64,000 bases of DNA from Desulforamulus ruminis DSM 2154 (GCF_000215085.1 NC_015589.1:1116001-1180000); one strand, 5' to 3'. Positions 7,039 through 15,901 are shown, counted from the first letter of the stretch. The notes: generated by a model from the sequence alone, not told the origin. Program-made: numbers and translations.

Positions 7039-8819
7039 GCATGATGGAAAAGGTTTTATCCTTCCTGCCGGGCAAGGAGGCGGCAGACTCGCCGGAGCCG
7101 GTGGCCGAGAAGATTTTGGAGCAGTTGCAGTCCTCCGTCTCCTGGAAGCGGGCTAGGGGATATTACGATGACTGGCCGGAATATGAACGATTCAAGCGTG
7201 GGGACCAGTGGCCGAAGCCAACCCAGGACACTGCCGTTTATCCCAGACCGGTGATCAACATCTTTGAGTCTATCATCGACCAGAAGGTATCCGCGGTGCT
7301 TCAGGAGGAGCCGGAGATTACCTTTCTGCCCCGGGAAGGAGCGCCGGCCAACGACCCTCTGACGGCCACGGACCCCACCCGGGCGGATGCGGAAGCGGCT
7401 CAGATGTTCAGCAAAGTAGCCAAGTACACCAGCGAGGAAACTAATAACGACGACCTGAACGAGCAGATAGCCGAAACTGCGGCCCTGCTGGGTACGGGCA
7501 TATCTTATTGGTATTGGGATCCCGGCAAGCGAGGCGGGAACCCGGAGCGCATGACCGCTTTTGAAGGGGATATTGCCGGGGATGAGATTGACCCGGCAGA
7601 CATCCATGTGGGCAACCCGAGGGAGCCGGATATTCAGAAACAGCCTTGGATAATCATCACTGCCCGGACCCCGCTCCAGGAATTCAGAGAGTTCTACAGG
7701 AAACACGCTGACCGGCTGGGTGTGGACGTGGCCAGTATCCGCGGCAGCAAGGAGCAGCAGCGGGACCAGCTTTACGACAGTGAGCGAAATGAAATCGACT
7801 CCACGGACTACGTGGACGAAATCCGCCGCTTCCGCAAAGTGATGAATCCGGAAACCGGGCATACCGAGGTTTGGTATGAAGTGGTGGCGGACAGCAAACT
7901 GGTCCGGGTGGAAAGGCCCCTCTTCCAGTACAGTGACCGCTATCCCCTGGCGGTGTTCCGCTGGAAGGATGTCCGGAACTGCTTTTTCGGGGAAGGGGAG
8001 GCCAGGAATATCATTGAGGCCCAGAAGTCGGTGAACCGGCTGTTGGGCCTGTCCATTTGGTCCGGGTATTTGACGGCCTGGCCCAAACTGTTGGCCGATG
8101 AGCAGCAGGTGGACCCCACTAGCATCACCAATCAGCCGGGGCAACTGGTCCGCAAACGCCCGGGAAACTGGCAGGGGAAGGCCCTGGAATACCTCCAGGC
8201 TCCTACCATCCCGGGGTACGTGCAGCAGCTTTTTTCCGAACTGCCGGAAATGGTGAAGACTGAGGCGGGCGTGCATGAGGCCATGGTGGGCCAGGCGCCC
8301 AGCGGGGAGCTAAACGCCCAGGCCATTATGATGCTGCAGAAGGCCGCGGGAATCCGGATATCGAAGATTAGCCGGAACTTTCGCCGCTATCTGAAGGAAG
8401 TGGCCCAGGTCTGGGAAGCCTTCTGGAAGGAGTTTTATTCCGAGCAGCGGTTGATCCGCATCACCGACGGCCAGGGGGGCCGGGAATACCTCTGGTTCCG
8501 CGGTACGGATTGGGTGGATTTTGACTTCGACGTGATGGTGAACAGCGTGCCCAGTACCCCCTACAGCGAAGCGGCCATGGTGGCAGAGCTGAAGGAACAT
8601 TTGAATGGGGGACGCATTGACTTCACCACCTACCTGGAAAACCTGCCGCCGAACTACCTGCCCCAGAAAGAGAAGATCATCGAACAGGTGAAGCAGGCCC
8701 AGGCTCAGCAGCAACAGCAGATCATCTCCCAACTACCGCCGGATCAGCAGGAGATGTTCATGCAGTTGTCGCCGGAGGAGCAGCAGGAAATGCTGAATCA
8801 AGTACAGGGAGCACCGTAG
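7035..8819 (+). CDS. Portal protein (P22-like)
   Basis: Dodecameric ring at the head vertex through which DNA passes. The 594-residue length fits the larger podovirus-type portals. Typical stretches are the early DDWPEYERFKRGDQWPKP and PRPVINIFESIIDQKV, then DVRNCFFGEGEARNII and the AIMMLQKAAGIRISKISRN region that forms the long helix. The C-terminus is Gln-rich (about 555-590), as often seen in portal barrels. It follows the terminase genes and precedes the scaffold gene. A terminator-like hairpin overlaps its stop. Confidence 0.9.
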   Translation: MSMMEKVLSFLPGKEAADSPEPVAEKILEQLQSSVSWKRARGYYDDWPEYERFKRGDQWPKPTQDTAVYPRPVINIFESIIDQKVSAVLQEEPEITFLPREGAPANDPLTATDPTRADAEAAQMFSKVAKYTSEETNNDDLNEQIAETAALLGTGISYWYWDPGKRGGNPERMTAFEGDIAGDEIDPADIHVGNPREPDIQKQPWIIITARTPLQEFREFYRKHADRLGVDVASIRGSKEQQRDQLYDSERNEIDSTDYVDEIRRFRKVMNPETGHTEVWYEVVADSKLVRVERPLFQYSDRYPLAVFRWKDVRNCFFGEGEARNIIEAQKSVNRLLGLSIWSGYLTAWPKLLADEQQVDPTSITNQPGQLVRKRPGNWQGKALEYLQAPTIPGYVQQLFSELPEMVKTEAGVHEAMVGQAPSGELNAQAIMMLQKAAGIRISKISRNFRRYLKEVAQVWEAFWKEFYSEQRLIRITDGQGGREYLWFRGTDWVDFDFDVMVNSVPSTPYSEAAMVAELKEHLNGGRIDFTTYLENLPPNYLPQKEKIIEQVKQAQAQQQQQIISQLPPDQQEMFMQLSPEEQQEMLNQVQGAP

Positions 8820-8835
8820 CAGGTGCTTTCTTTTT
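8810..8835 (+). terminator. Terminator-like hairpin over the portal stop codon
   Basis: AGCACC at 8810-8815 pairs with GGTGCT at 8822-8827, followed by TTCTTTTT. The stem includes the last portal codons, with the stop in the loop. Ribosomes finishing the portal gene should melt it, so termination may depend on translation. Confidence 0.55.
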
Positions 8836-8894
8836 ACCTAAAACTTACGGGCGTTAATCAGCCAGCGCCGCCGGCTGGTAAGGAGGAATAAACC

Positions 8895-9749
8895 ATGGAT
8901 GAATTTAGCCAAGTAGAAACCAGCGAAAGCATGGAAACGGGCGTAGAAACCCCTGGGGCCGCCGACCAGGGATATGTCGAGCAAGAAGAGACCCAAAACC
9001 CCCAAAACCCCCTTGAAACGGGCGAAGAGGATGCCGCCGCCGGGCAAGAGGAGGGGGAAACGCAGTCACCCGACCCCAAGGTGGAAACCGCCTTTGCCAA
9101 ACGGTTGGCTGCAGAGCGTGAAAAAATCCAACAGGAAGCCTATCAACGGGCTCAGCAGCAGCTGGCCCAGGAGTTGGGACCCTTGCTGAAGATGGCCCAA
9201 ACCGAGGCAGCCCGACACGGCATGACTCCGGTGCAATGGGCCCAGGCGGTAGAAGCCAGCCGGGAGCAGCAGTTCCGGAATCAGTTGGAACAGTATGCCG
9301 AAGCCCAGGGATTGAACCCCCGGGAAGTGGAACAGTTTGTGGAGAATCATCCCGCCATTATCCAGGCCAGACAACAGCAGCATTACCTTTCCCAGCAGCA
9401 AAAACAAATTGAATCCCAGCAGCGATTTAACCAGGAGGCGGCGGAGTTTATGGAACTCTTCCCGGATGCCAAGGCGGATCAAGTTCCGCCAGAGGTTTGG
9501 CAGATGCGGGAACAGCGGGGCATTCCCCTGGCCGCCGCCTACGCCATTGTGACCCACCGGACCGCCAAGGAACAGGCCAAAGCCCAGGGAGAGCAGGCGG
9601 CTATCGCAGCTATGCGCCAGCGGCAGCAGGCCGGTACCGGACCGGCCAAAGGGGGCGGGGCTACGGTGACTTCCGCTTGGGATTTGCCCAAGGATCAATT
9701 TGAAAAGCTCTTGGCCAAGGCGAAGAGCGGAGAACAAGTAACTTTTTAG
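8895..9749 (+). CDS. Capsid scaffold protein
   Basis: Predicted internal scaffold for head assembly, placed between portal and major capsid genes. The first 60 residues are acidic and low complexity (Glu/Gln/Thr). The middle is a long Gln/Ala/Glu-rich helix expected to form a coiled coil. The C-terminus (WDLPKDQFEKLLAKAKSGEQ) has the basic, amphipathic character that binds capsid protein in other scaffolds. ATG 8895 follows AAGGAGG. The call rests on position and composition, since scaffolds are poorly conserved in sequence. Confidence 0.8.
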   Translation: MDEFSQVETSESMETGVETPGAADQGYVEQEETQNPQNPLETGEEDAAAGQEEGETQSPDPKVETAFAKRLAAEREKIQQEAYQRAQQQLAQELGPLLKMAQTEAARHGMTPVQWAQAVEASREQQFRNQLEQYAEAQGLNPREVEQFVENHPAIIQARQQQHYLSQQQKQIESQQRFNQEAAEFMELFPDAKADQVPPEVWQMREQRGIPLAAAYAIVTHRTAKEQAKAQGEQAAIAAMRQRQQAGTGPAKGGGATVTSAWDLPKDQFEKLLAKAKSGEQVTF

Positions 9750-9760
9750 GAGTGATATAA

Positions 9761-10699
9761 ATGGCCAACGAAAACATTCAAACCTATGGCGGCCTAACCG
9801 CCCAGCAGAAAACCTTTTACGACCGGACCCTTTTAGAACGCCTGCTTCCGAAGCTGGTTTGGGGCAAATGGGCTCAAAAGAAATCCATGCCCAAACGGGA
9901 AGGGGATACGGTGAACTTCCGACGGTTCAACAGCCTGCCGGCAGCAACTACTCCCTTGACCGAAGGGGTTACCCCGGACGGTAGCAGCTTAGACATTACC
10001 GCCGTGACGGCTACCACCCAGCAGTATGGGGATTATGTGACGGTCAGTGATAAGCTGGATTTCCAGGGCATTGACCCGGTGATCACCGAAACCACCGAGC
10101 TATTAGGCGAACAGGGCGGGTTAACCATGGATACCTTAGCCCGAAATGTACTGACCGCGGGGACCAGTGTGCAGTACGCAAACGGGAAAACTGCCAGAAA
10201 CCAGCTAACCCCCGCCGATAAGGTGACAGGTCTGGAAATTCGGAAAGCAGTGCGCACCCTGCGGCGGAATAAAGTTCCCACCATTGCCAACGGCAAGTAT
10301 ATTGGTTTGATTACCGCTGATACGGAATTTGATTTGATGGACGATCCCATGTGGAAGGACGTGTCCACCTATTCCGCCAAAGAGCAGATTTTCTCCGGGG
10401 AGATCGGCAGCCTGTACGGCGTGAAATTTGTTCGTACGGACAACCCCAGGGTATTTCCCGCTGCCGGTGCAGAAGGAGCGGACGTCCACTGCGTTACCAT
10501 CTTCGGGAAACACTGGTATGGAGATGTGGACGTGAACGGCAGCAAAAAGCCGGAAACCATTGTGAAGTCTCACGGATCTTCCGGTACGGCAGACCCCTTG
10601 AACCAGCGGGCTACGGTGGGCTGGAAAGTCATGGCTTACACCTGCAAGATTCTCAATGAACTGTGCGGCGTGCGTATCGAGTGCGGTGCAACTCAGTAA
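9761..10699 (+). CDS. Major capsid protein (N4-gp56 type)
   Basis: Main shell protein. The N-terminus (QTYGGLTAQQKTFYDRTLLE), the KSMPKREGDTVNFRRF stretch and the closing TVGWKVMAYTCKILNE are characteristic of the N4-gp56 capsid family, an HK97-fold group found mostly with short-tailed or N4-like phages. The 312 residues match the family. A short gap with an SD (AGGAGTG) separates it from the scaffold. An 8-base-pair hairpin follows the stop. Confidence 0.92.
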   Translation: MANENIQTYGGLTAQQKTFYDRTLLERLLPKLVWGKWAQKKSMPKREGDTVNFRRFNSLPAATTPLTEGVTPDGSSLDITAVTATTQQYGDYVTVSDKLDFQGIDPVITETTELLGEQGGLTMDTLARNVLTAGTSVQYANGKTARNQLTPADKVTGLEIRKAVRTLRRNKVPTIANGKYIGLITADTEFDLMDDPMWKDVSTYSAKEQIFSGEIGSLYGVKFVRTDNPRVFPAAGAEGADVHCVTIFGKHWYGDVDVNGSKKPETIVKSHGSSGTADPLNQRATVGWKVMAYTCKILNELCGVRIECGATQ

Positions 10700-10702
10700 T
10701 TA

Positions 10703-10725
10703 GGGAGGGCGATAACAGCCCTCCC
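10703..10725 (+). promoter_or_regulatory. Stable hairpin after the capsid gene
   Basis: GGGAGGGC at 10703-10710 pairs perfectly with GCCCTCCC at 10718-10725 over a seven-base loop. No T-run follows, so it is more likely an mRNA-stabilising or processing structure for the abundant capsid message than a terminator. Confidence 0.5.
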
Positions 10726-10748
10726 AATCCATTTGGAGGAGGATACTA

Positions 10749-11084
10749 ATGACTAATCAGAAACAATCCAAGGTAACTACCCATGCGGAAATTTATGGTG
10801 GCACAGCTCCGACCGAAACCCCGGAAGAAAAGCAGAAACAGGCAAACAGCACCATTACCGACTCCGCTCTGGACCAAATGGCCAATGAAACCGGCAAGCA
10901 ACTGGCGGCCCAGGAGAAGGTTCGGATTATGGTCCCTGGAGACCCGCTGAATCCCAAGGACAACAGTGTCCCGGTCTGTATCAATGGCTATGTGTATCAG
11001 GTAAAACGAGGTGTCCGGGTAGAAGTCCCTGAGGCAGTAGCCCAGATCCTGGAGGATGCTGGATACCTGGGAGGTAGAAGGTAG
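10749..11084 (+). CDS. Head-region protein of unknown function
   Basis: A 111-residue protein. The N-terminal half is polar and rich in Thr, Glu and Gln. The C-terminal half (RIMVPGDPLNPKDNSVPVCI then VKRGVRVEVPEAVAQILEDAG) resembles a short conserved module found after capsid genes in related prophages. It follows GGAGGAGG and ends three bases before the adaptor gene. It could be a head decoration or connector accessory; this is not proven. Confidence 0.7.
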   Translation: MTNQKQSKVTTHAEIYGGTAPTETPEEKQKQANSTITDSALDQMANETGKQLAAQEKVRIMVPGDPLNPKDNSVPVCINGYVYQVKRGVRVEVPEAVAQILEDAGYLGGRR

Positions 11085-11087
11085 ATC

Positions 11088-11702
11088 ATGAACTGGGGAC
11101 AACTGAAAGCCCAGGTGTTTAAGCTGATGGACGAATACTCCAGCCGGGGAGTGGTTCAGTCCAAAGCCAAGACCCAGGACGTCACTTTTAAAGCCCAGGA
11201 CTTTGCTAGGGACACCATCCTGGAGTTGGCCAAGGTTGTGAAGAATCCCGGCGTTTTCACGGTTTCCCTATCGGATGAGAATTCTCCATTGCAGTACAAC
11301 CTGCCGGAGGATTGGCTGGAACTGAATTATGCCGGGTACACCCAAGGGCAACGGTTGGAGCAGGTTTTTCCGACGGGACTATTCCGCATTACGCCGGACC
11401 GCAGGTTAATTCTGGCGCCCAACCGGCACCCCTCGGAGATTCGTTTCTATTACGTGCGCCGACCGGTAGATCTGATATTCACCGGGGATGATGCCGCGGA
11501 CGAAGCGCAGACCATCGATTTACCGGAGGATGCAGCGCGAATTGCGGCTTACAATGTGGCCGGGCAGGTGCTGCTCAGTGAGGGGGAACTGACCAAAGGA
11601 ACCATGCTAATTAACCAGTATGAAGCCAAGAAAGAAAATCTGGTGATCCATGACGGCAAGCTGCCCGTTGAGATCACGGACGCTCTGGGGTGGTGGGCTT
11701 AA
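11088..11702 (+). CDS. Head-tail adaptor protein
   Basis: Likely connector that sits below the portal ring. The N-terminal helices (MNWGQLKAQVFKLMDE and the FKAQDFARDTILELAK stretch), the WLELNYAGYTQG segment and RPVDLIFTGDDAADEAQTID resemble the adaptor (gp4/gp6-like) family of short-tailed phages. The 204 residues are normal. The stop overlaps the next ATG (TAATG at 11700-11704), showing tight coupling to the hub gene. Confidence 0.75.
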   Translation: MNWGQLKAQVFKLMDEYSSRGVVQSKAKTQDVTFKAQDFARDTILELAKVVKNPGVFTVSLSDENSPLQYNLPEDWLELNYAGYTQGQRLEQVFPTGLFRITPDRRLILAPNRHPSEIRFYYVRRPVDLIFTGDDAADEAQTIDLPEDAARIAAYNVAGQVLLSEGELTKGTMLINQYEAKKENLVIHDGKLPVEITDALGWWA

Positions 11703-12004
11703 TGGTACGTTACAATGTTCCGGCGGAGCCGCCGAAACCGGCTCCTTTTGCTTTTCCGGATGGCTTCGCTGGTGGTATGAACATATCAGTCACCGCCGAC
11801 CAAATAGCCACAAACCAAAGCCCCGATATGCTCAATATGAACTATGATAACGGCGGGGTCCCGGGGAAGCGGTACGGGTTTACCCGGGAAACAGGGCTAG
11901 GAAGCCAACCCATCCGGGGACTGTATGAATTTCGGAAGGTGGGCCAGGAAAAGCCCATCTTACTGGTGGTTCAAGACGGCAAACTTTGGGAGATTGACGG
12001 TTAA
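11702..12004 (+). CDS. N-terminal fragment of a tail hub / stopper protein
   Basis: A 100-residue protein that reads like the first part of a larger beta-propeller hub: a proline-rich start, then GGMNISVTADQIATNQSPDM, the NMNYDNGGVPGKRYG turn and a first propeller strand pair ending LLVVQDGKLWEIDG. In whole relatives this point continues as propeller blades. Here a stop follows at once, and the missing continuation appears at about 12,855 inside the 657-residue ORF. The start is ATG 11702, overlapping the adaptor stop. Split rather than decayed is favoured because both parts keep ribosome sites and intact frames. Confidence 0.7.
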   Translation: MVRYNVPAEPPKPAPFAFPDGFAGGMNISVTADQIATNQSPDMLNMNYDNGGVPGKRYGFTRETGLGSQPIRGLYEFRKVGQEKPILLVVQDGKLWEIDG

Positions 12005-12019
12005 GGAGGGATTGAAACC

Positions 12020-12406
12020 ATGGCGAAGATGTCCAACTATCTTGAAAACGCACTGATTAATTGCACGCTTCGGGGAATCCCTTACACCCCACCCAGCGTT
12101 ATCTATGCTGCCCTATTTATTTCCGACCCCACGGACGCAGATACCGGGACGGAGGTTTCCGGAGGAGGCTACACCCGAAAACCGGTGACCTTTGACACGC
12201 CGGACAACGGGGCTGCGGTCAACAATGCGGACCTGGCTTTTCCGGTAGCTACCGGAAATTGGGGGACGGTGACGCACATTGGCCTTTATGATGCTGAAAC
12301 AGACGGCAATCTATTATTTTACGGGGATCTGAATACACCTCGAGCAATTAACATTGACAACCAGCTAATTATCCTCGAAGGGGGACTAATGGTCACGCTG
12401 GATTAA
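12020..12406 (+). CDS. Phage tail fibre-like protein (inserted within the hub gene)
   Basis: A 128-residue protein of the small phage tail-fibre family, recognised by LRGIPYTPPSVIYAALFISD, DADTGTEVSGGGYTRKPVTF, and FPVATGNWGTVTHIGLYD with a closing LYYG-like LFYGDL and final VTLD. Such proteins are expected to fold as a beta domain on the virion surface. ATG 12020 follows TTAAGGAGGG that overlaps the stop of the hub fragment. It lies between the two halves of the hub gene, an unusual position, and was probably inserted together with the repeat domain that follows. Confidence 0.8.
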   Translation: MAKMSNYLENALINCTLRGIPYTPPSVIYAALFISDPTDADTGTEVSGGGYTRKPVTFDTPDNGAAVNNADLAFPVATGNWGTVTHIGLYDAETDGNLLFYGDLNTPRAINIDNQLIILEGGLMVTLD

Positions 12407-12429
12407 CCCTCTGGGAAGGAGGGAAACTT

Positions 12430-14403
12430 TTGTATTTCTTCGGTTATGACTTTATTGACTACGGTGATTTCACTTATCGAAATATTAATCAGGCTTCCTT
12501 TACAGAGACCAGCTTGACGGGTATGGCAGAGCTACAGGTGGACGAAGAGATCCGGGTCCGCTCAGCAGTTCTGTCCGGGCACGCCGGGATTACTGTGGAT
12601 ACTCTACTGAAAATGTTTGCCCGAGTGGAAATGGCCAGTCAAGCGGAGGTGGTGGTCAATGGGGTTACAGCTTTTATAGGAATGGCGAGTTTGGAAACAT
12701 CGTCTTCTATACTGATAGAAACTGTGAAAGCCTATATAGGCAGGTCCGTTATGAAAAGCAGGGCCAAGGTGGATTGTGCAACCGTATTGGCATTTATGGG
12801 GCATTCGGTTATGCCTTCTACCGCGAAGCTTTCTTGCCGCTCCGCCAAGGCCCTGTTAACCGGCCTGGCTGACCGGCAAACGGCGTTTTTCACCATGGGC
12901 AACCGATGCTATATGATTAATGGCCAGGATTTTATTTGGACCGATGGGGCGAATTCGGGCCATGTTCGGGATATTGCCTATGTCCCTACGCTGACATTGG
13001 CGGGCAGCGCTGATGCACCCGGCGCTATTTATGAAACTTTGAATTATCTCTCCGACTCCTGGATAGATAGTTACAGCCCCGACGGGGAGGCGGTCACCTT
13101 CCCGGTGAGTTTTGCCCCTTCTGACGACGTATTGGTGACGGCGGAGGAGGATACTCCTGAAGGCGTGATCACCTATACGGAAGGGGTGGGGCTCACTGTG
13201 GACCGGACTGTCACCCATGCAAAACCCTTTGCCACGGTGACTTTCCCCGTGGCTCCGGCCAAGGGAACGGATACCCTGAGGATCCGCTGCACCAAAACCG
13301 GCATGATGGATCCGGGTCATATTTTGAACTGCACCCTGCCGGTGCTTTACGGAGGGATGGCGGACACCCGAGTCCATTTGGCCGGCCATCCGGAAGAGCC
13401 CAATATTCGCTACAGCAGCGGCCTGGAGGATCCTACCTATTGGCCGGAGGACGCCTGGGAACCCATTGGAGCGGACAACGAAGCCATTACGGGTTTTGGC
13501 AAGGTGGCAGACGCGTTGTTCACCTTCAAGGAGCGCAGCCGCTTTTATACCTGGATCGAGGGGCCGGACGATCAGGGGAAGATTACCTTCCCTACGCTGC
13601 CGGTCAATGATGAGTATGGCTGCATTGCGCCCCGGTCGGTTTGGCCGGCTCAGGACGGGTTGCTGGCCTTGGCCCGGGAAGGGGTGACCTGGAGCCAGCC
13701 CAACACGGTCCGGGGGCAGTGGAATACTTGGATGGTCTCGAAGAACATTAACGGCAAGAACGGCATTGGTATGGGAATTCTGGATCATTCACTGGAGGAA
13801 TTGAAACAGGCCCATGCCATTGTGTATGAGGATAAATACCTCTTGCACATTGGGGATCGGGTGTATGTGCTGGATTTACGCTATTCCAGCCTGCCAAATA
13901 TCGCCTGCTGGTATCCCTATGACGGGATACCGGGAAGAGCCGCCCAGTTTATGGAGCGGGGGGATGAACTGCTTTTGGGAGACCGATTTACCGGAGTAAT
14001 TTACCGATCTACCAAACGCCATTTGGACGATGACCAGCCCATTCCGGCTTACTGGACATCTCCTTTACTCTTTGTGGGGGGAAGGGATTGGATTAAGGAA
14101 TTTGAGCGGCTAAATCTGACCTTTGGCGGACAACCGGAAGGGAATCATGTTCTGACGGTGATGACCGACCAGGGATGGGAAGAGATTGGTTTGATTCTGG
14201 AGGCTCAGGGGGTCTTTGATTATGGCAGCATTTCCTACGATACATTTAGCTTTGGAACCTTACCGTACCCTTCCGCCCAAAGTGAAAAAATCGGCTACAA
14301 AGGGGAATACCTGCAGTGGCAGGTTGGAAATGCCCATCCGGATCAGGGCATTTCCCTGTTAGCCCAATCGTTGCAGTACAGTTTACGAAAAAAAGTGAAG
14401 TAG
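12430..14403 (+). CDS. Tail hub C-terminal part with an N-terminal repeat domain
   Basis: A 657-residue protein in two parts. Residues about 29-148 hold six imperfect 20-residue repeats with pattern A-x-(V/L)-x(6-8)-A-x-(I/M)-G-x-S-x-M. From about 149 (LADRQTAFFTMGNRCYMING) the sequence is the missing continuation of the hub propeller started at 11,702, with repeated blade motifs such as HIGDRVYVLD and GDRFTGVIYRSTKR. TTG 12430 follows AAGGAGGG. The C-terminal domain probably closes the portal and binds fibres. The fusion of a repeat domain to a hub lacking its own N-terminus is the odd point; the split-gene reading is inference. Confidence 0.75.
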   Translation: MYFFGYDFIDYGDFTYRNINQASFTETSLTGMAELQVDEEIRVRSAVLSGHAGITVDTLLKMFARVEMASQAEVVVNGVTAFIGMASLETSSSILIETVKAYIGRSVMKSRAKVDCATVLAFMGHSVMPSTAKLSCRSAKALLTGLADRQTAFFTMGNRCYMINGQDFIWTDGANSGHVRDIAYVPTLTLAGSADAPGAIYETLNYLSDSWIDSYSPDGEAVTFPVSFAPSDDVLVTAEEDTPEGVITYTEGVGLTVDRTVTHAKPFATVTFPVAPAKGTDTLRIRCTKTGMMDPGHILNCTLPVLYGGMADTRVHLAGHPEEPNIRYSSGLEDPTYWPEDAWEPIGADNEAITGFGKVADALFTFKERSRFYTWIEGPDDQGKITFPTLPVNDEYGCIAPRSVWPAQDGLLALAREGVTWSQPNTVRGQWNTWMVSKNINGKNGIGMGILDHSLEELKQAHAIVYEDKYLLHIGDRVYVLDLRYSSLPNIACWYPYDGIPGRAAQFMERGDELLLGDRFTGVIYRSTKRHLDDDQPIPAYWTSPLLFVGGRDWIKEFERLNLTFGGQPEGNHVLTVMTDQGWEEIGLILEAQGVFDYGSISYDTFSFGTLPYPSAQSEKIGYKGEYLQWQVGNAHPDQGISLLAQSLQYSLRKKVK

Positions 14404-14412
14404 GTGGTTTTT

Positions 14413-15693
14413 ATGGCGTTAAGCAGTATGCCAGACTTTACCTTCAAGCATATGGAACAGCCGGATAAGTTGGTGGATTCGCCGGCGGCTAATAAGGAGA
14501 AGTTTGATAGTCGAGGGAACGAAATCCGGAATTATATTAACAGCAGTTTGGTTCCGGAGATTCTTCAGGCGAAGCAGCAAATACAGCAAATAGATAATAA
14601 AGGTGCGGAGTCTATCCCTATTACAGATACAGGAAACCATTTCACCGCAACCAATGTGGAAGGAGCCCTGGAGGAGCTTTTTACCTCTGTCAGTGATGGG
14701 AAAAACCAGGTCGCTGCCGCCATCACTGACAAAGGGGTGCCCGCGAGTGGCAGCGACACTTTTGGTCAGCTAGCAGGGAAAATTGGAGAGATCAACACCG
14801 GGGTAACCCCTGCAGGAACGGCGGTGGTTGGGGATGTGCTCAGTGGGAAAACGTTCATCAATAGCACCGGCTCCACTTTGACCGGTACTATGCCCAATCG
14901 AGGGGCGGTTTCGATTACGCCCAGTGCGTCGGCACAGACCATCCAGGCAGGATACCACAATGGCAGCGGCCAGGTAGCGGCGGTCACCTTTGACGCTTCA
15001 AAGGTGCTGACCGGGAGCACTATTGCCGGGACGCCAGGCACCATGCCCAACCGGGGGGCAGTAAGCATTACGCCAGGAACGACGAACCAGACGATCCAGG
15101 CCGGATACCATTCTGGTAGCGGTGTTGTACAAGGTAGCCCGAATTTGTTACCGGCAAATATCCGGAATGGAGTTGACATTTTTGGTGTCATTGGTAATTT
15201 AGCCGGAGTAAAACTAAAAAGTATTCAGGTAATACCGGTTAGTAATTTGTTTGGGAGATACCAAACGGCTGCTGTTACAATTCCTACTGCCGTTGATACG
15301 ACAAAAGCATTTATCCTGAATAACGTTATTTCCTCCGAGCGTAGCGCCCCTCTGCATGGTTGTACAGCCTATTTTAGGGATTCCACTGTAATAGAGCTGG
15401 AAAGAGGGAGTATAGAAAATAGCATTTTTTATGGAACAGGTAACATTTATGTGGTTGAATTTTCCGAGGGCGTAACGGTGCAAAGCGGATACTCCACGAC
15501 AAACCCCACAATAACTGCTGTAGACACATCCAAATCTTTTATAATTACGTCAACGTGCGTAAAAGCAGGTAGTAGCCAAGTCAATACGGCGGACATTGAA
15601 TGTAATGCCTATTTTTATAGTCCTACTGAACTGCGTTTTGGTCGTTACAGCGAGCCATGGAAACGCGCGTGGTTTGTTGTTAGCTTTACCTAA
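14413..15693 (+). CDS. Tail fibre / receptor-binding protein
   Basis: A 426-residue virion protein. The N-terminal 70 residues likely anchor to the tail; a helical stretch (EILQAKQQIQQIDNKGAE) follows. Then comes a segment with two copies of TMPNRGAVSITP followed by QTIQAGYH, a repeat widespread in fibres of Firmicutes phages. The C-terminal half has two related beta modules beginning VDTTKAFIL and VDTSKSFII, suggesting an internal duplication of the receptor-facing domain. ATG 14413 sits behind TAGGTGG that overlaps the hub stop. Receptor identity cannot be seen. Confidence 0.8.
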   Translation: MALSSMPDFTFKHMEQPDKLVDSPAANKEKFDSRGNEIRNYINSSLVPEILQAKQQIQQIDNKGAESIPITDTGNHFTATNVEGALEELFTSVSDGKNQVAAAITDKGVPASGSDTFGQLAGKIGEINTGVTPAGTAVVGDVLSGKTFINSTGSTLTGTMPNRGAVSITPSASAQTIQAGYHNGSGQVAAVTFDASKVLTGSTIAGTPGTMPNRGAVSITPGTTNQTIQAGYHSGSGVVQGSPNLLPANIRNGVDIFGVIGNLAGVKLKSIQVIPVSNLFGRYQTAAVTIPTAVDTTKAFILNNVISSERSAPLHGCTAYFRDSTVIELERGSIENSIFYGTGNIYVVEFSEGVTVQSGYSTTNPTITAVDTSKSFIITSTCVKAGSSQVNTADIECNAYFYSPTELRFGRYSEPWKRAWFVVSFT

Positions 15694-15711
15694 TACTCTT
15701 AAAGGAGTTGT

Positions 15712-15876
15712 ATGATTGTGTATATATACGCTCAATTAGATGAACAAAATATTTGTGTTGGATTATCTAGGCTATCCGGTGTTACCGATCTCCCCTATAT
15801 GGTCCTTATAGAGGAATTTAATCCTGATTTACTGGGCAAGCAGTGGGACGGTGAAAAATTTTTAGATTCTGCATAA
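15712..15876 (+). CDS. Small fibre-associated protein (54 residues)
   Basis: A short ORF, MIVYIYAQLDEQNICVG to WDGEKFLDSA. ATG 15712 follows AAAGGAG. Short proteins with a similar YAQLD start and a WDG(E/K)xF end are common directly after tail fibre genes, where they may help fibre folding or attachment. The family is recognised only by this pattern and position. Confidence 0.65.
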   Translation: MIVYIYAQLDEQNICVGLSRLSGVTDLPYMVLIEEFNPDLLGKQWDGEKFLDSA

Positions 15877-15901
15877 AGGAAAATCCTGCACAATGCTGAA
15901 T

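Noticed and set aside
7056-8276. 406-residue minus-strand open frame opposite the portal gene
   Set aside because: It is a by-product of the GC-rich portal coding strand; no ribosome site and no recognisable protein, while portal is certain.
12856-13788. 310-residue minus-strand open frame opposite the hub gene
   Set aside because: Basic, low-complexity product with no family; it mirrors the codon pattern of the hub gene on the other strand.
14413-15693. Diversity-generating retroelement acting on the tail fibre
   Set aside because: No reverse transcriptase and no template repeat are visible; the two similar fibre modules look like an old duplication.
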